From NCBI RefSeq assembly GCF_024979255.1, contig NZ_JANLCN010000003.1, positions 62,001 through 126,000 on the forward strand: DNA of 64,000 nucleotides, given 5' to 3'. Below the pieces are notes generated by a model. It saw only the letters and a list, made by a program, of their open reading frames with translations, was not told where the DNA came from and did no database searches. Both the position numbers and the translations under genes were made by a program. Within the stretch, counting starts at the first letter, position 1, and each line of letters starts with the position of its first letter. Below, in pieces: positions 1 to 8,394 of the stretch. Source of the stretch: Herbiconiux moechotypicola (lineage in GTDB: Bacteria; Actinomycetota; Actinomycetes; Actinomycetales; Microbacteriaceae).

Positions 1-653
1 CCCGTCGACCACGGCACCTCGCTGGCCCGGCGCGGATGCACGTCGCCGATGAGCAGGTCGCCGGCCTCGTCGACGTAGAGCACGACCGCCTCCACCTTCA
101 TCGGGTGCGGGAACGCTTCGATCGGAGACGGGTCGAAAGCCTCCTCGATGTCGGCCTTCAGACCCGCGAACACCCGCTTGCGCAGCGCGTCGTCGCGGAA
201 CTGCGGGGCGAAGTCCTGCGCGATGCACCACCGCGTTCGCGTGCCCGGGTGGAACCGCGACGGTGCCATCGCGCCCATCGCCCCACGGCTCTCGGCCGCC
301 CACGGCACCGCCTGGTCGAGGAAGAGTTCGAGCGCCTCATCCCACACCTCGCCGACGGGCCGCCAGCCCAGCCACGCCTCGTCGAAGCCGAACTCGCGCC
401 GAAGGGCACGCAACGGATGCAGGCGCACGACACCCTGACGGAACTCCAGGTCGAGCAGCCGGTTGAGCCCCACGTGCAGCGTGGCGTGCTGCGAACCCGA
501 TACCCAGTCGCGCCGGAAGTGCAGGTCGACCGGGTAGTCGCTGAAGGCGTACTCCACGAGCGGCCGCAGCGTGCCGCCGGGCAGGAACGCCTCGAACACG
601 AGCGGGTCGAGCCGGGAGTCGAAGCGGAAGGCGAGATCGGCCGGCGCGCTCAT
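1..653 (-). CDS. hypothetical protein, 3' end cut by window edge
   Basis: This minus-strand frame stays open from an ATG at 653 to the window edge, giving about 217 residues without the C-terminus. The product is soluble, with many aromatic residues and arginines. It begins MSAPADLAFRFDSRLDP and has no signal peptide or membrane segment. A TATACT hexamer (667-662) lies 8 bases before the ATG and there is no clear ribosome binding site, so the message may be leaderless. I do not recognise the family. The reading frame is supported by codon bias and by a clean start. It is transcribed away from the oxygenase gene at 849. Confidence 0.7.
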   Translation of the reverse strand, partial: MSAPADLAFRFDSRLDPLVFEAFLPGGTLRPLVEYAFSDYPVDLHFRRDWVSGSQHATLHVGLNRLLDLEFRQGVVRLHPLRALRREFGFDEAWLGWRPVGEVWDEALELFLDQAVPWAAESRGAMGAMAPSRFHPGTRTRWCIAQDFAPQFRDDALRKRVFAGLKADIEEAFDPSPIEAFPHPMKVEAVVLYVDEAGDLLIGDVHPRRASEVPWST

Positions 654-848
654 ACGGCCCAAGTATAGGCAGGGGCGGGAGCGATTTTCGCAGGCCGATA
701 CGGCCGTGAAATCTGCCCGAAACACGCGCACCGCACCATGGAGGCAGCACTTGGTTTTCCTGGAGCCTCGCGCGGTGTTCGCCGCCGAGTCAGAACAGCA
801 GATCGTGAAGTGCCTCGTTCCGTTCACCCATGACTGGAGGAGGCATTC

Positions 849-1889
849 GTGTCTTTCGCTGTTCCCACCATCGACATCACGCCCTACGTGCAGGGCGGCT
901 CGGCCGACGAGAAGGCCGCCGTGGCGCGCGCCGTCGACGAGGCCTGCCGCACCGTCGGCTTCATGCAGGTCACCGGCCACGGCATCCCCGACGAGGTGAT
1001 CGAGGGCCTCAAGGGCGCCATGGACGCGTTCTTCCTGCAGGAGCTCGACGCCAAGAAGGCCTACCAGACCCCGCCCGGCATCAACCGCGGCTATGCCCCG
1101 CCGAAGTCGGAGTCGCTCAGTCTCTCGCTCGGCGTGGAGTCGGCCTCGAAGATGAACGACTTCTTCGAGGCGTTCAACATCGGGCTCACCCGCGACCACT
1201 TCCCCGGCCACGACGTGGCCGAGGTGGAGTTCCAGGACAACGTGTGGCCCGACGTCGACGGCTTCGAGACGGATGTGACCACCTACTTCGACGAGGCCCG
1301 CCGCGTGGCGCGCACCCTGGCGGGCATCTTCCCCGACGCGCTCGGGCTGCCCTCGGACTACTTCGACGCCGGCCTGGTCACCGACACCGGCACCATGCGC
1401 ATGAACAACTACGCCCTCGCGCCCGGCCAGCTCATCGAGCTCGACGGCGATCTGCGCGGCATGGGCGAGCACACCGACTTCGGTGTGGTGACGGTGCTCT
1501 GGGCCGACCAGGTGAAGGGCCTCCAGGTGCTCGGCTCCGACGGCGGCTGGTACGACGCCTCCCCCGCCGACGGCGCCCTGCTGGTGAACCTCGGCGACGT
1601 GATGGGTCGCTGGACCAACGACCAGTGGATGTCGACGCTGCACCGCGTGAAGCCGCCGATCGTCGACGGCCAGATCGAGCGCCGCCGCAGCGCCGCCTAC
1701 TTCTTCTCAGCTGCGCCCGAGACCGTCATCGCGCCGATCCCCGAGATCCTGGCCGAGGGCGAGCATCCGCTCTACGACCCCATCACCGTCACCGAGCACA
1801 CCCAGGCCAAGCTCGCGGGCTCCCGCGGCGGCAAGCGCAACGACACCGTGCCCGGCGACGCCGCGCGCGTGCTCAGCTCGCACTACTGA
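849..1889 (+). CDS. 2-oxoglutarate/Fe(II) dioxygenase, isopenicillin N synthase family
   Basis: A non-haem iron oxygenase of 346 residues, the normal length for the isopenicillin-N-synthase-like superfamily. The N-terminal DIOX_N-like part begins with the typical VPTIDITPY. The C-terminal double-stranded beta-helix carries the HxD iron ligands H208 and D210 (GEHTDFG), the distal H265 (STLHRV), and an RxS motif at 279-281 for the 2-oxoglutarate carboxylate. The GTG start follows a strong TGGAGGAGG site. The substrate cannot be told from sequence. The next gene, 40 bases downstream, is a solute-binding lipoprotein, so the enzyme may act on an imported compound; that is inference. Confidence 0.9.
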   Translation: MSFAVPTIDITPYVQGGSADEKAAVARAVDEACRTVGFMQVTGHGIPDEVIEGLKGAMDAFFLQELDAKKAYQTPPGINRGYAPPKSESLSLSLGVESASKMNDFFEAFNIGLTRDHFPGHDVAEVEFQDNVWPDVDGFETDVTTYFDEARRVARTLAGIFPDALGLPSDYFDAGLVTDTGTMRMNNYALAPGQLIELDGDLRGMGEHTDFGVVTVLWADQVKGLQVLGSDGGWYDASPADGALLVNLGDVMGRWTNDQWMSTLHRVKPPIVDGQIERRRSAAYFFSAAPETVIAPIPEILAEGEHPLYDPITVTEHTQAKLAGSRGGKRNDTVPGDAARVLSSHY

Positions 1890-1929
1890 TCCCCCTTCCC
1901 CCACCCCTCCCACAGCAAGGAGCACACCC

Positions 1930-3108
1930 ATGCCCAGATTCACCCTCCCCCGCACGGCCGTGGCCGGCGGCGTCGCCGTCATCGCGGTCGCCGCCCTGGC
2001 CGGGTGCTCGGCGGGCTCCGGAGCCACTGAGCCCTCCGCATCCGCCGACCTCACCATCGGCTCGGTCGACCTCGCCGCCGCCGGGTGCCCCGCCACCGTG
2101 GTCATCCAGACCGACTGGAACCCCGAGGGCGAGCACGGCCACCTCTACGAGATGTTCGGCGACGACTACACGCTCGACGCCTCCACGAAGGCGGTGCGCG
2201 GGCCCCTGATGTCGCAGGGCGAGTACACCGGCGTCGACCTCGAGGTGCGCTCCGGCGGGCCGGCGATCGGCTTCCAGACGGTGTCGAGCCAGCTCTACCT
2301 CGACCCCGAGATCACCCTCGGCTACGTCTCGACCGACGAGGCCATCCAGCTCTCCGACCAGAACCCCACCGTCGCCGTGATGGCACCACTGGACAAGAGC
2401 CCGCAGGACATCATGTGGGACCCGGAGTCCTACCCCGGCGTCACCACCATCGCCGAGCTCGCCGAGGCGGGCGCGATGGTGCGCTACTACAGCGGTGCGG
2501 CCTACATGAGCTACCTCATCGGCGCGGGAATCATCCCCGAAGACCAGACCGACGGCAGCTTCGACGGCACGCCGGCGAACTTCGTGGCGTCGGGGGGCAA
2601 GGATGCGCAGCAGGGCTTCGCCTCGGCCGACCCCTACATCTACGAGAACGAGGTGCCCTCGTGGAACAAGCCCATCACCTACCAGCTCATCCATGACACC
2701 GGGTACCCCTACTACCAGGGCGCGCTCTCGGTGAAGGCCGACCAGCTGGAGTCGCTGTCGGGCTGCTTCGAGGCGCTCGTGCCGGTGCTGCAACAGGCCG
2801 AGGTGGACTACTTCGCCGACCCGGCCGCCGCGAACACCCTCATCGTCGACGCCGTCGAGGCGTTCGACACCGGGTGGGAGTACTCGGTGGGCGTGGCCGA
2901 CTTCGCCCACGACACCATGCTCGAGGAGGGCCTCGCGTCGAACGGCGACGACGGCACGATCGGCGACATCGACGAGGAGCGGGTGCAGCGCATCATCGAC
3001 ATCACCACGCCCATCTTCACCGACGCGGGTACCCCGCCGGTGGACGGGCTCGTGGCGGGCGACCTGTTCACGAACGAGTTCCTCGACGAGAGCATCGGCC
3101 TGCAGTAG
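1930..3108 (+). CDS. ABC-type substrate-binding lipoprotein, NMT1/TauA-like
   Basis: An exported lipoprotein of 392 residues. It has a basic N-terminus, a hydrophobic core and the lipobox LAGC at about residue 26. The mature part resembles NitT/TauT-type (NMT1/THI5-like) binding proteins, including the early segment VVIQTDWNPEGEHGHLYEMFG (shown here in part only as a family mark). It follows the dioxygenase by 40 bases with an AGGAG-type site, so the two are probably co-transcribed. No permease or ATPase gene is adjacent, so it must either use a transporter encoded elsewhere or act as a sensor. The ligand is unknown; nitrate, sulfonate or pyrimidine-like molecules are possible from the family. 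Confidence 0.8.
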   Translation: MPRFTLPRTAVAGGVAVIAVAALAGCSAGSGATEPSASADLTIGSVDLAAAGCPATVVIQTDWNPEGEHGHLYEMFGDDYTLDASTKAVRGPLMSQGEYTGVDLEVRSGGPAIGFQTVSSQLYLDPEITLGYVSTDEAIQLSDQNPTVAVMAPLDKSPQDIMWDPESYPGVTTIAELAEAGAMVRYYSGAAYMSYLIGAGIIPEDQTDGSFDGTPANFVASGGKDAQQGFASADPYIYENEVPSWNKPITYQLIHDTGYPYYQGALSVKADQLESLSGCFEALVPVLQQAEVDYFADPAAANTLIVDAVEAFDTGWEYSVGVADFAHDTMLEEGLASNGDDGTIGDIDEERVQRIIDITTPIFTDAGTPPVDGLVAGDLFTNEFLDESIGLQ

Positions 3109-3116
3109 CGGACGCC

Positions 3117-3156
3117 GGCCGGCGGCCCGCGGTGGCCGGCGGCCCGCGGTGGCCGG
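3117..3156. repeat. 17-bp GC-rich tandem repeat
   Basis: The unit GGCCGGCGGCCCGCGGT occurs twice in tandem (3117-3133 and 3134-3150), followed by a partial third copy. It lies between the lipoprotein stop and the promoter of the next gene. It is self-complementary enough to fold and could act as an intrinsic stop signal for the upstream pair, but there is no T-tract. Confidence 0.7.
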
Positions 3157-3188
3157 GCGCCGGCGGCGTGCTCGATAGCCTGGAGGGC

Positions 3189-3680
3189 ATGGATACCCTC
3201 TTCGCTGTTCTGCACGTCGTCGGCGCCGTCTTCATCGTGGGCCCGATGGCCATCCTCCCGATGACCGCGATGCGCGCGCTCCGCTCCGGTCAGCTCGCCC
3301 AGGTCGCGACGCTGGCGAAGTCGACCACGATCTTCACCTACCTCTCGCTCGTGGTGATCGTGCTCGGCTTCGGGCTCGTCGGCATGGCCGACCCGCGCTA
3401 CGAGCTCTCGCTCACCACACCGTGGGTGCTGGCCTCGATCGTGCTCTCGCTCGCCGCTGTCGTGCTCAACCTCGCCCTCGTGGTGCCGGCCATGAAGCGC
3501 GCGGCCGCGGGCACCGCCTCCGGCACCGCGACAGACGCCGTCGCCTCGAGCACCGTCGCCGTGGCGGGTGCGCCCACCGCCTCCCCCGGCCGCTCCGGCT
3601 ACGCCGTCATCAGCGCGGGGTCGGGCGTCGTCAGCCTCCTGCTCCTCGCCGTCGTCGTGCTGATGGTCTGGAAGCCCTGA
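3189..3680 (+). CDS. small integral membrane protein, DUF2269-like
   Basis: A 163-residue protein with four hydrophobic segments, near residues 3-26, 43-65, 76-100 and 137-160. An Ala/Thr-rich loop lies before the last helix. The pattern, with a short N-terminus and a helix rich in HVVGAVFIVGP, fits the DUF2269 family of predicted integral membrane proteins; no function is established. The ATG lies 7 bases after a TAGCCT hexamer (3176-3181), so the start may be leaderless, although GGAGGG also sits directly before it. It converges on the DUF805 gene with only 18 bases between stops. Confidence 0.7.
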   Translation: MDTLFAVLHVVGAVFIVGPMAILPMTAMRALRSGQLAQVATLAKSTTIFTYLSLVVIVLGFGLVGMADPRYELSLTTPWVLASIVLSLAAVVLNLALVVPAMKRAAAGTASGTATDAVASSTVAVAGAPTASPGRSGYAVISAGSGVVSLLLLAVVVLMVWKP

Positions 3681-3698
3681 CCCCGGCTTCCTGTGCCG

Positions 3699-4124
3699 TC
3701 AGATGCGGGGTTGATCGGGGGCGGCTGCGAGGGTGCGGGAGGGGTCGCAGAGGCGCAGGATGATGATGATCAGGCCGGCGATGGGGAGCAGGAGCCAGAA
3801 CAGCTGGGTCCAGCGGTTGCCGCCGTCGCGGAGGCGGCGCACGGCGACGGCGAGGCTCGGGAGAAGTACGGCGAGGCTCCAGAGGCCGCCGAGCACCGAG
3901 CCGACACCGGCGGCACCCACCACCATGAGCTGATCGAGCGTGCCCAGCCCCGCACTCACCAGCACGGTGAACAGGGTGAACCACCAGAACTCCGAGAGGC
4001 TGGCGGTGCCGTCGAAGCGGGCGTAGTTGCGGAATGCGACCACGATGGCCGTGCCGAAGTCGACCGGGCGGGCTGTCGGCGCGGGTGCGATGCCCGGGGC
4101 CTGTTGCGGGTACTGGCTGCTCAC
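3699..4124 (-). CDS. DUF805 domain membrane protein
   Basis: A 141-residue membrane protein with a proline-rich N-terminus (about 20 residues), then the DUF805 core: an amphipathic start (FRNYARFDGTASLSEFWWF), a hydrophobic hairpin near residues 45-90, the conserved VRRLRDGGN turn and a last membrane helix. The GTG start is chosen because it gives the usual length and falls 10 bases after the stop of the phosphatase gene. The two genes plus the GH16-like and lipoprotein genes form one minus-strand operon. The family has no defined biochemical role. Confidence 0.8.
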   Translation of the reverse strand: MSSQYPQQAPGIAPAPTARPVDFGTAIVVAFRNYARFDGTASLSEFWWFTLFTVLVSAGLGTLDQLMVVGAAGVGSVLGGLWSLAVLLPSLAVAVRRLRDGGNRWTQLFWLLLPIAGLIIIILRLCDPSRTLAAAPDQPRI

Positions 4125-4134
4125 GGCACCGACT

Positions 4135-4764
4135 CTAGCCGAGCATCCAGCCCGCCGGCCCCCGCTCGATGGTGGTGACGCTGGCGTTCTCGAGCGCGAG
4201 CGTGTCGTAGCCGGCGATCTGCCGGTGCAGGTGCACGACGAGGGTGATGCCATGCCCCACCACGAGCACGTCGCCCGAGGGATGCGCGGCCTCGATGGCG
4301 GCGAAGCCCGCGGTGACACGGTCGAGGTAGTCGCGCGACGACTCCGCCCCCGGGAACACCGAGTCGCTGCCGTCGAGGATCCCGGCGAAGATGACCGCGG
4401 GGTCGCCGAGTTCGACGAGTTCCGAGACCGGAGCCGACTCGAGCTCACCGAAGTGCAGCTCGCGCAACCTCTCGTCGACGACGAGCCGCACTCCCGGATG
4501 GTGCACGAGGATCTCGCGCGCCGTCGCGACCGTGCGCCCCGACGACGAGCTGTACGCCGCGACGAACGGCACCTCGCGAAGGGCCTCGGCCGTCGCGCGC
4601 ACCCCGACCAGACCCTCCGCCGTGAGCGCGGAGTCGTGCCAGCCCTGCAGCTTCTCCTCGGCGTTCAGCACCGTCTGCCCGTGGCGCACGAGGTGAATGC
4701 GGAGTGGGGGCGGCGGCGGCGCACCGTCGCGCTCGGCCAGGACGACGTCGTTCATCGCGACCAT
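4135..4764 (-). CDS. histidine phosphatase family protein
   Basis: A 209-residue member of the phosphoglycerate-mutase-like branch of histidine phosphatases. The catalytic motif LVRHGQT is near residues 24-30, the acidic partner is in RLRELHFGELE near residue 100, and the second active-site histidine is in VVGHGIT near residue 170. The ATG used overlaps the upstream stop by one base (TAATG); a second in-frame ATG lies three codons later. The substrate is not predictable: broad phosphomonoesterase, cofactor-independent mutase-like or CobC-like activities all share these motifs. Confidence 0.85.
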   Translation of the reverse strand: MVAMNDVVLAERDGAPPPPPLRIHLVRHGQTVLNAEEKLQGWHDSALTAEGLVGVRATAEALREVPFVAAYSSSSGRTVATAREILVHHPGVRLVVDERLRELHFGELESAPVSELVELGDPAVIFAGILDGSDSVFPGAESSRDYLDRVTAGFAAIEAAHPSGDVLVVGHGITLVVHLHRQIAGYDTLALENASVTTIERGPAGWMLG

Positions 4765-5561
4765 TATGACCGGTCGTCCCCGACGATCCGCTGCACGAGC
4801 GCTGCCTTCGGGTACTCTCCCGGCGGTCGTTCGTCGCCCACGGGGAACTCGAACAGGTCGACCAGCAGCATCAGCGGATAGTCGATCCGCTGATGCGACT
4901 CGTGCACGCACCGGCCGTCGATGGCGAACCGCACCCCCGTCGCATCCCACTCGGCGGCGTAGCGGTGCACACCGTCCGCGCTGTCGAAGGGCAGCGCCAC
5001 GTCGGCCACATCGTCTCGGAGACCGGGGTCTTTCAGCGCCTTCACCCCGAGTCGGGCGGTGCCGCGGGCGTCGCCGAAGAGCTCGGCGACCGTGATCTCG
5101 CCCGACTCCCGCGGGTCGCCGGCCTCCACCCCCACCAGCCAGGCGGCGAGCATGCAGGTGGGGTCGGGGCTCGAACGCATCCACACGTCTACCCGCCCCG
5201 CGCCCGCGGGCGCCCAGAGGAGGCGCGTCGGCACCGCAGTGACCACGTCGAGCCCCTCGCGGTGCCGGTGCGTGCCGTGCCCGGAGCCGACCGGGCCCGA
5301 GAACGTGGCGGTCTGGATGCTCGACACGCGCATCCGCCCCTCGTCGGGCCGCCAGGCCGGCTGGTCGGCGTCGATGCGCAGCACGAGACCACCGCCGGGC
5401 GCGAGGTGGTAGCGCGCCCGCGAGCGATCGGGGGTGGACCAGTGCGGCAGATAGTGGTCGACCCAGAGGGCGCCGTCGAGCGCGCCCCCTTCGGAACCGC
5501 CTGTGCCGAACCGCTCGTCGAACACCCTCACGGCGCCCACGCTAGAGGACGCCGCCGACAC
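4764..5561 (-). CDS. GH16-like/concanavalin-like jelly-roll protein
   Basis: A 265-residue protein whose fold signals resemble the family 16 glycoside hydrolase / LamG superfamily: FDERFG at the start, a central SGPVGSGHGTHRH strand pair, HRYAAEWDATGVRFAIDG near the C-terminus and MLLVDLFEFP at the end. The classical GH16 catalytic ExDxxE motif is not evident, so it may bind rather than cut a glycan, or act on a small molecule. There is no signal peptide. The GTG start at 5561 directly follows the TGA of the upstream lipoprotein gene; GTG at 5540 is an alternative. It overlaps the phosphatase gene by one base. Confidence 0.6.
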   Translation of the reverse strand: MSAASSSVGAVRVFDERFGTGGSEGGALDGALWVDHYLPHWSTPDRSRARYHLAPGGGLVLRIDADQPAWRPDEGRMRVSSIQTATFSGPVGSGHGTHRHREGLDVVTAVPTRLLWAPAGAGRVDVWMRSSPDPTCMLAAWLVGVEAGDPRESGEITVAELFGDARGTARLGVKALKDPGLRDDVADVALPFDSADGVHRYAAEWDATGVRFAIDGRCVHESHQRIDYPLMLLVDLFEFPVGDERPPGEYPKAALVQRIVGDDRS

Positions 5562-6203
5562 TCACCACGACGACGGGCTCCCCGACCCCGACACCACGAA
5601 CCACTCCGACATCGGGTCGACGGATGCGGGCGCGAGCGCGATCCACGCGTCGGCGAGCGCGGCGCACTCCACCGGGAGCGCCGTGCCGGAGCGGCTCGCC
5701 AGGTGCAGGGCGGTGGTGCAGCCCGCCAGGGTCCAGCGGTCGGCGGCCTCCGCCGAGGTGTCGAGAGCGCCGAGCGCCTCGGTGAGCAGTTCGCGCTCGA
5801 CGTCGTCGCGCACCACGGAGGGGTCGATCTCCCAGTCGCGGTGGCGCGTCGTGAGATCGAGACCGTCGCGGAAGCTCGCGGCGCAATCGGGATCGCCCGC
5901 CAGCTCGGCACCGGCGCACCCGAACAGGCGCCACCCGCCCGACCAGTCGAGGTAGGTGTAGGCGAAGGCCCGGGCCGCACCGCGGGAGGCCGCTTCGGCC
6001 GCATCGGCGGCAGTGCCGGCGGCGGGCGTCGGAAAGCCGGGCGTCGAGGTGGCCTGGGCCGTCGGGGCGGCGTCGGCGACGCCGATCCAGTCGAACGGCA
6101 CGGGCGCCACGCATCCACCGAGCACGGTGAGCACGGTCAGGCCGACGAGCGTCGCGACGCCGGCGCTTCGGGCGGCGCGGGTACGGCGGGGAGCGGTGGA
6201 CAC
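5562..6203 (-). CDS. putative lipoprotein of unknown function
   Basis: A 213-residue protein with a twin-arginine-like basic N-terminus, a hydrophobic segment and the lipobox-like LGGC near residue 31, followed by an Ala/Thr/Pro-rich linker. The mature domain has four or five cysteines (FGCAGAEL, PDCAASF, LAGCTTAL, PVECAAL), suggesting disulfides outside the membrane. I do not recognise the family. The GTG start lies 7 bases after a TAGCTT hexamer (6216-6211), which makes this the likely leaderless first gene of the operon running down to 3699. Confidence 0.65.
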   Translation of the reverse strand: MSTAPRRTRAARSAGVATLVGLTVLTVLGGCVAPVPFDWIGVADAAPTAQATSTPGFPTPAAGTAADAAEAASRGAARAFAYTYLDWSGGWRLFGCAGAELAGDPDCAASFRDGLDLTTRHRDWEIDPSVVRDDVERELLTEALGALDTSAEAADRWTLAGCTTALHLASRSGTALPVECAALADAWIALAPASVDPMSEWFVVSGSGSPSSW

Positions 6204-6221
6204 GAACCCGAAGCTACCGAT

Positions 6222-6243
6222 CCACGAGGTCGACTCCTCGTGG
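6222..6243. terminator. hairpin between two minus-strand genes
   Basis: An 8-bp perfect stem (CCACGAGG at 6222-6229 with CCTCGTGG at 6236-6243) and a 6-base loop lie downstream of the membrane-protein gene that stops at 6279. A short pyrimidine run flanks it on the plus side. It is a plausible factor-independent or pausing terminator separating that gene from the next operon. Confidence 0.45.
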
Positions 6244-6278
6244 TTCTCCCCCGCCGCAACGCTGCGGCAATGCGCCCG

Positions 6279-6953
6279 TCAGAGGCCTCGGTCGGCTTCC
6301 CGTTCCACGGGCGCGATCGCGGCCAGCGCCGCTCCGAGCTGGGGAGGCTCGGCCCCGCCGCGGGGCACCGCCCGCTCCCCCGCGGCGCGAGCGGGCACGG
6401 CGGTGACCGCCACGGCCGCGGGCGGAGATGCCTCGGTCTGCACGGGCGCGACTCGCACGGGCCGCACGGCCCCGGGGCGCGCGCCGGCCCCGGTCGCCAC
6501 CAACGCCCATCCCTCGCCCGGCACGCGCGGCCGTCGCGGCCGCCGACTGCGCGCCAGCGACACGCCCGCCGCTGCCCCGCCCACCGCGGCCGGGATGGGC
6601 ACCGAGAGCAGCACCATCCCCACGTCGGGCATGAGCGCCGCCGCCGTGACGATGCCCGCGACCACCACGAACAGGGCCGACGCGACCCCGATCATCCAGC
6701 CGGCCGTGCGCGGCCGCAGCGCGGGCGAACGAGCCCCCGCATACCAGCCGAGCACCGTGCCGGCGGCCGAGAACAGGGCGAGTGCGAGCGCGATCTGCAG
6801 GCTGGCCTGGGTGGTGACCGTCCAGGAGTGCGGGTCGAGCCGGGAGGAGGTGGTGAGCAGGAGCTGGGTGGCCAGTGCGCTCGCCACGAGGGTGGCGGTT
6901 CCGCTCATGGTCGCGAACCAGGGCAGGGAGTGCCGTTCAGACGCCGTCGTCAT
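6279..6953 (-). CDS. four-helix integral membrane protein, unknown function
   Basis: A 224-residue protein with four hydrophobic segments near residues 17-35, 50-70, 85-108 and 112-132. A long Ala/Pro/Arg-rich cytoplasmic-type tail of about 90 residues follows. No family is recognisable. The ATG at 6953 lies 7 bases after a CATACT hexamer (6966-6961). It is divergent from the acetyltransferase gene at 7010, with only 56 bases between the starts, so the two promoters face each other. Confidence 0.65.
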   Translation of the reverse strand: MTTASERHSLPWFATMSGTATLVASALATQLLLTTSSRLDPHSWTVTTQASLQIALALALFSAAGTVLGWYAGARSPALRPRTAGWMIGVASALFVVVAGIVTAAALMPDVGMVLLSVPIPAAVGGAAAGVSLARSRRPRRPRVPGEGWALVATGAGARPGAVRPVRVAPVQTEASPPAAVAVTAVPARAAGERAVPRGGAEPPQLGAALAAIAPVEREADRGL

Positions 6954-7009
6954 GCACCCGAGTATGCCACTGCCGGGCCACAGATGTCGGCAAGCTCTAC
7001 GCTGTGTGC

Positions 7010-8326
7010 ATGAGCACCACCGAGCAGCCCGCGTTCGACGACCGCTACGACCTCACAGTCTTCCCCGCCGCCGTCGACGCCGGCGGTCACGCCGACCCCG
7101 CCACGGCGGCGTGGATCCAGGCCGAGGCCCAGGGCTTCCACGACCCTCACCTCGCACCCGAGCTCGTCGACCGGCTGGCCGGCCATCACGCGGTCGACCG
7201 CAAGCGCTTCACGAGCGTGCTGCAGCGCGAGCCGCTGGCCGGATCGCTCGGGGCCGACGCCCCCGTCGCCACCTTCGCGAGCTTCGATCGAACCCTCCAG
7301 GTGGGCGGCGCCGAGCCGCTGCCCGCGCACCTCATCTCGAACGTCACCGTGCGCCCCACCCATCGTCGCCGCGGCGTCCTGCGCGCCATGATGACCGAGA
7401 GCCTCGGCTGGGCTGCCGCCGAGGGCTACGCGGTGGCCGCACTCACCGTGTCGGAGGCCACCATCTACCGCCGCTTCGGCTTCGGCCCCGCCACCACGGT
7501 GCACTCGGTGGCGGTGACCACGGATGCGCGGTTCCGGCTGCAGTCCGCCCCGTCGGGCCGCTGCGAGCTGATCGACTCCCGCACGCTGCTCGAGCTCGGT
7601 CCCCGGCTGTTCGCCCGCTTCCACGCCGTGCATCCCGGCTCGGTCGACCGGCAGTCGAAGCACTGGGGCCGCATCGCCGGCACGGAGGCCGAGAAGGGCG
7701 GAGACGACCCGGCCGTGCGGGCAGCGGCACACTACGACGAGGCAGGCACGGCCGACGGCTACGTCAGCTACCGCTTCGGAGGGTGGGATTCCAAGCCCCA
7801 CACCCTCGAGGTGCTCGACCTCGTCGCGGCCACCCCCGACGCCTACCTCGGGCTGTGGGACTTCCTGGCCTCGGTCGACCTCGCCGAACGCGTCACCTGG
7901 GAGGCGGCCCCCTCCGACGACCCGCTGCGCTGGGCCCTGGCCGACTGGCGGGTGGTGAGCACCACGAGCCTCGACGACTGGCTCTGGCTGCGCGTTCTCG
8001 ACCCCGTGCGCGCATTCGAGGCGCGCGGCTACACCGAGGGCGCGGAGGGCTCGCTCGTCTTCTCGGTCGCCGACCCGCTCGGGTTCGCCGACGGGGTGTT
8101 CCGGATGCGCGTGGCCGGTGGCCGTGCCACGGTCGAGCGCGACGACGCGGCGGTCGCCGAGCTGGCGGTCGACGCGCCCACCCTGGGGTCGCTGTACCTG
8201 GGCGGTACGGATGCGCGGGTGCTCGCGGCCGCGGGCACGTTGCGCGAACTCGTGCCGGGCGCCGCGCAGAAGGCGGCGTCGCTGCTCGCCCCGGTGTCGC
8301 CCGTGTGGGGCATCAGCCACTTCTGA
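7010..8326 (+). CDS. Eis-type GNAT acetyltransferase
   Basis: A 438-residue protein with the three-part layout of Eis acetyltransferases. The N-terminal GNAT domain carries the acetyl-CoA pyrophosphate loop VRPTHRRRGVLRAMM near residues 114-128. A second degenerate GNAT-like region follows, then an SCP2-like C-terminal domain ending in a free Phe, as in Eis, where the C-terminal carboxylate is catalytic. YRRFGFG near residue 160 is also typical. Family members acetylate aminoglycoside or peptide amines; the natural substrate here is unknown. The ATG lies 6 bases after a TACGCT hexamer (6998-7003), suggesting a leaderless message. Confidence 0.85.
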   Translation: MSTTEQPAFDDRYDLTVFPAAVDAGGHADPATAAWIQAEAQGFHDPHLAPELVDRLAGHHAVDRKRFTSVLQREPLAGSLGADAPVATFASFDRTLQVGGAEPLPAHLISNVTVRPTHRRRGVLRAMMTESLGWAAAEGYAVAALTVSEATIYRRFGFGPATTVHSVAVTTDARFRLQSAPSGRCELIDSRTLLELGPRLFARFHAVHPGSVDRQSKHWGRIAGTEAEKGGDDPAVRAAAHYDEAGTADGYVSYRFGGWDSKPHTLEVLDLVAATPDAYLGLWDFLASVDLAERVTWEAAPSDDPLRWALADWRVVSTTSLDDWLWLRVLDPVRAFEARGYTEGAEGSLVFSVADPLGFADGVFRMRVAGGRATVERDDAAVAELAVDAPTLGSLYLGGTDARVLAAAGTLRELVPGAAQKAASLLAPVSPVWGISHF

Positions 8327-8394
8327 GCCGGCCCGCGCCTCCGTGAGCCGGCCCGTGCATCCGGGGCCCGCACATCCGGAGCCCTCCTGGCCCG

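Noticed and set aside
695-735. GlnR-type nitrogen box upstream of the oxygenase gene
   Set aside because: GTGAA and GAAAC are present but the spacing is 8 rather than the expected 6 bases and the second half is missing.
830-2209. Long plus-strand arginine-rich frame over the oxygenase and lipoprotein genes
   Set aside because: It has the Arg/Ala/Pro-rich composition of an out-of-frame reading and no domain, while the true frames carry family motifs.
4893-7013. 706-residue plus-strand frame opposite the small minus-strand genes
   Set aside because: Antisense shadow with low-complexity composition; the minus-strand genes have recognisable motifs and tight spacing.
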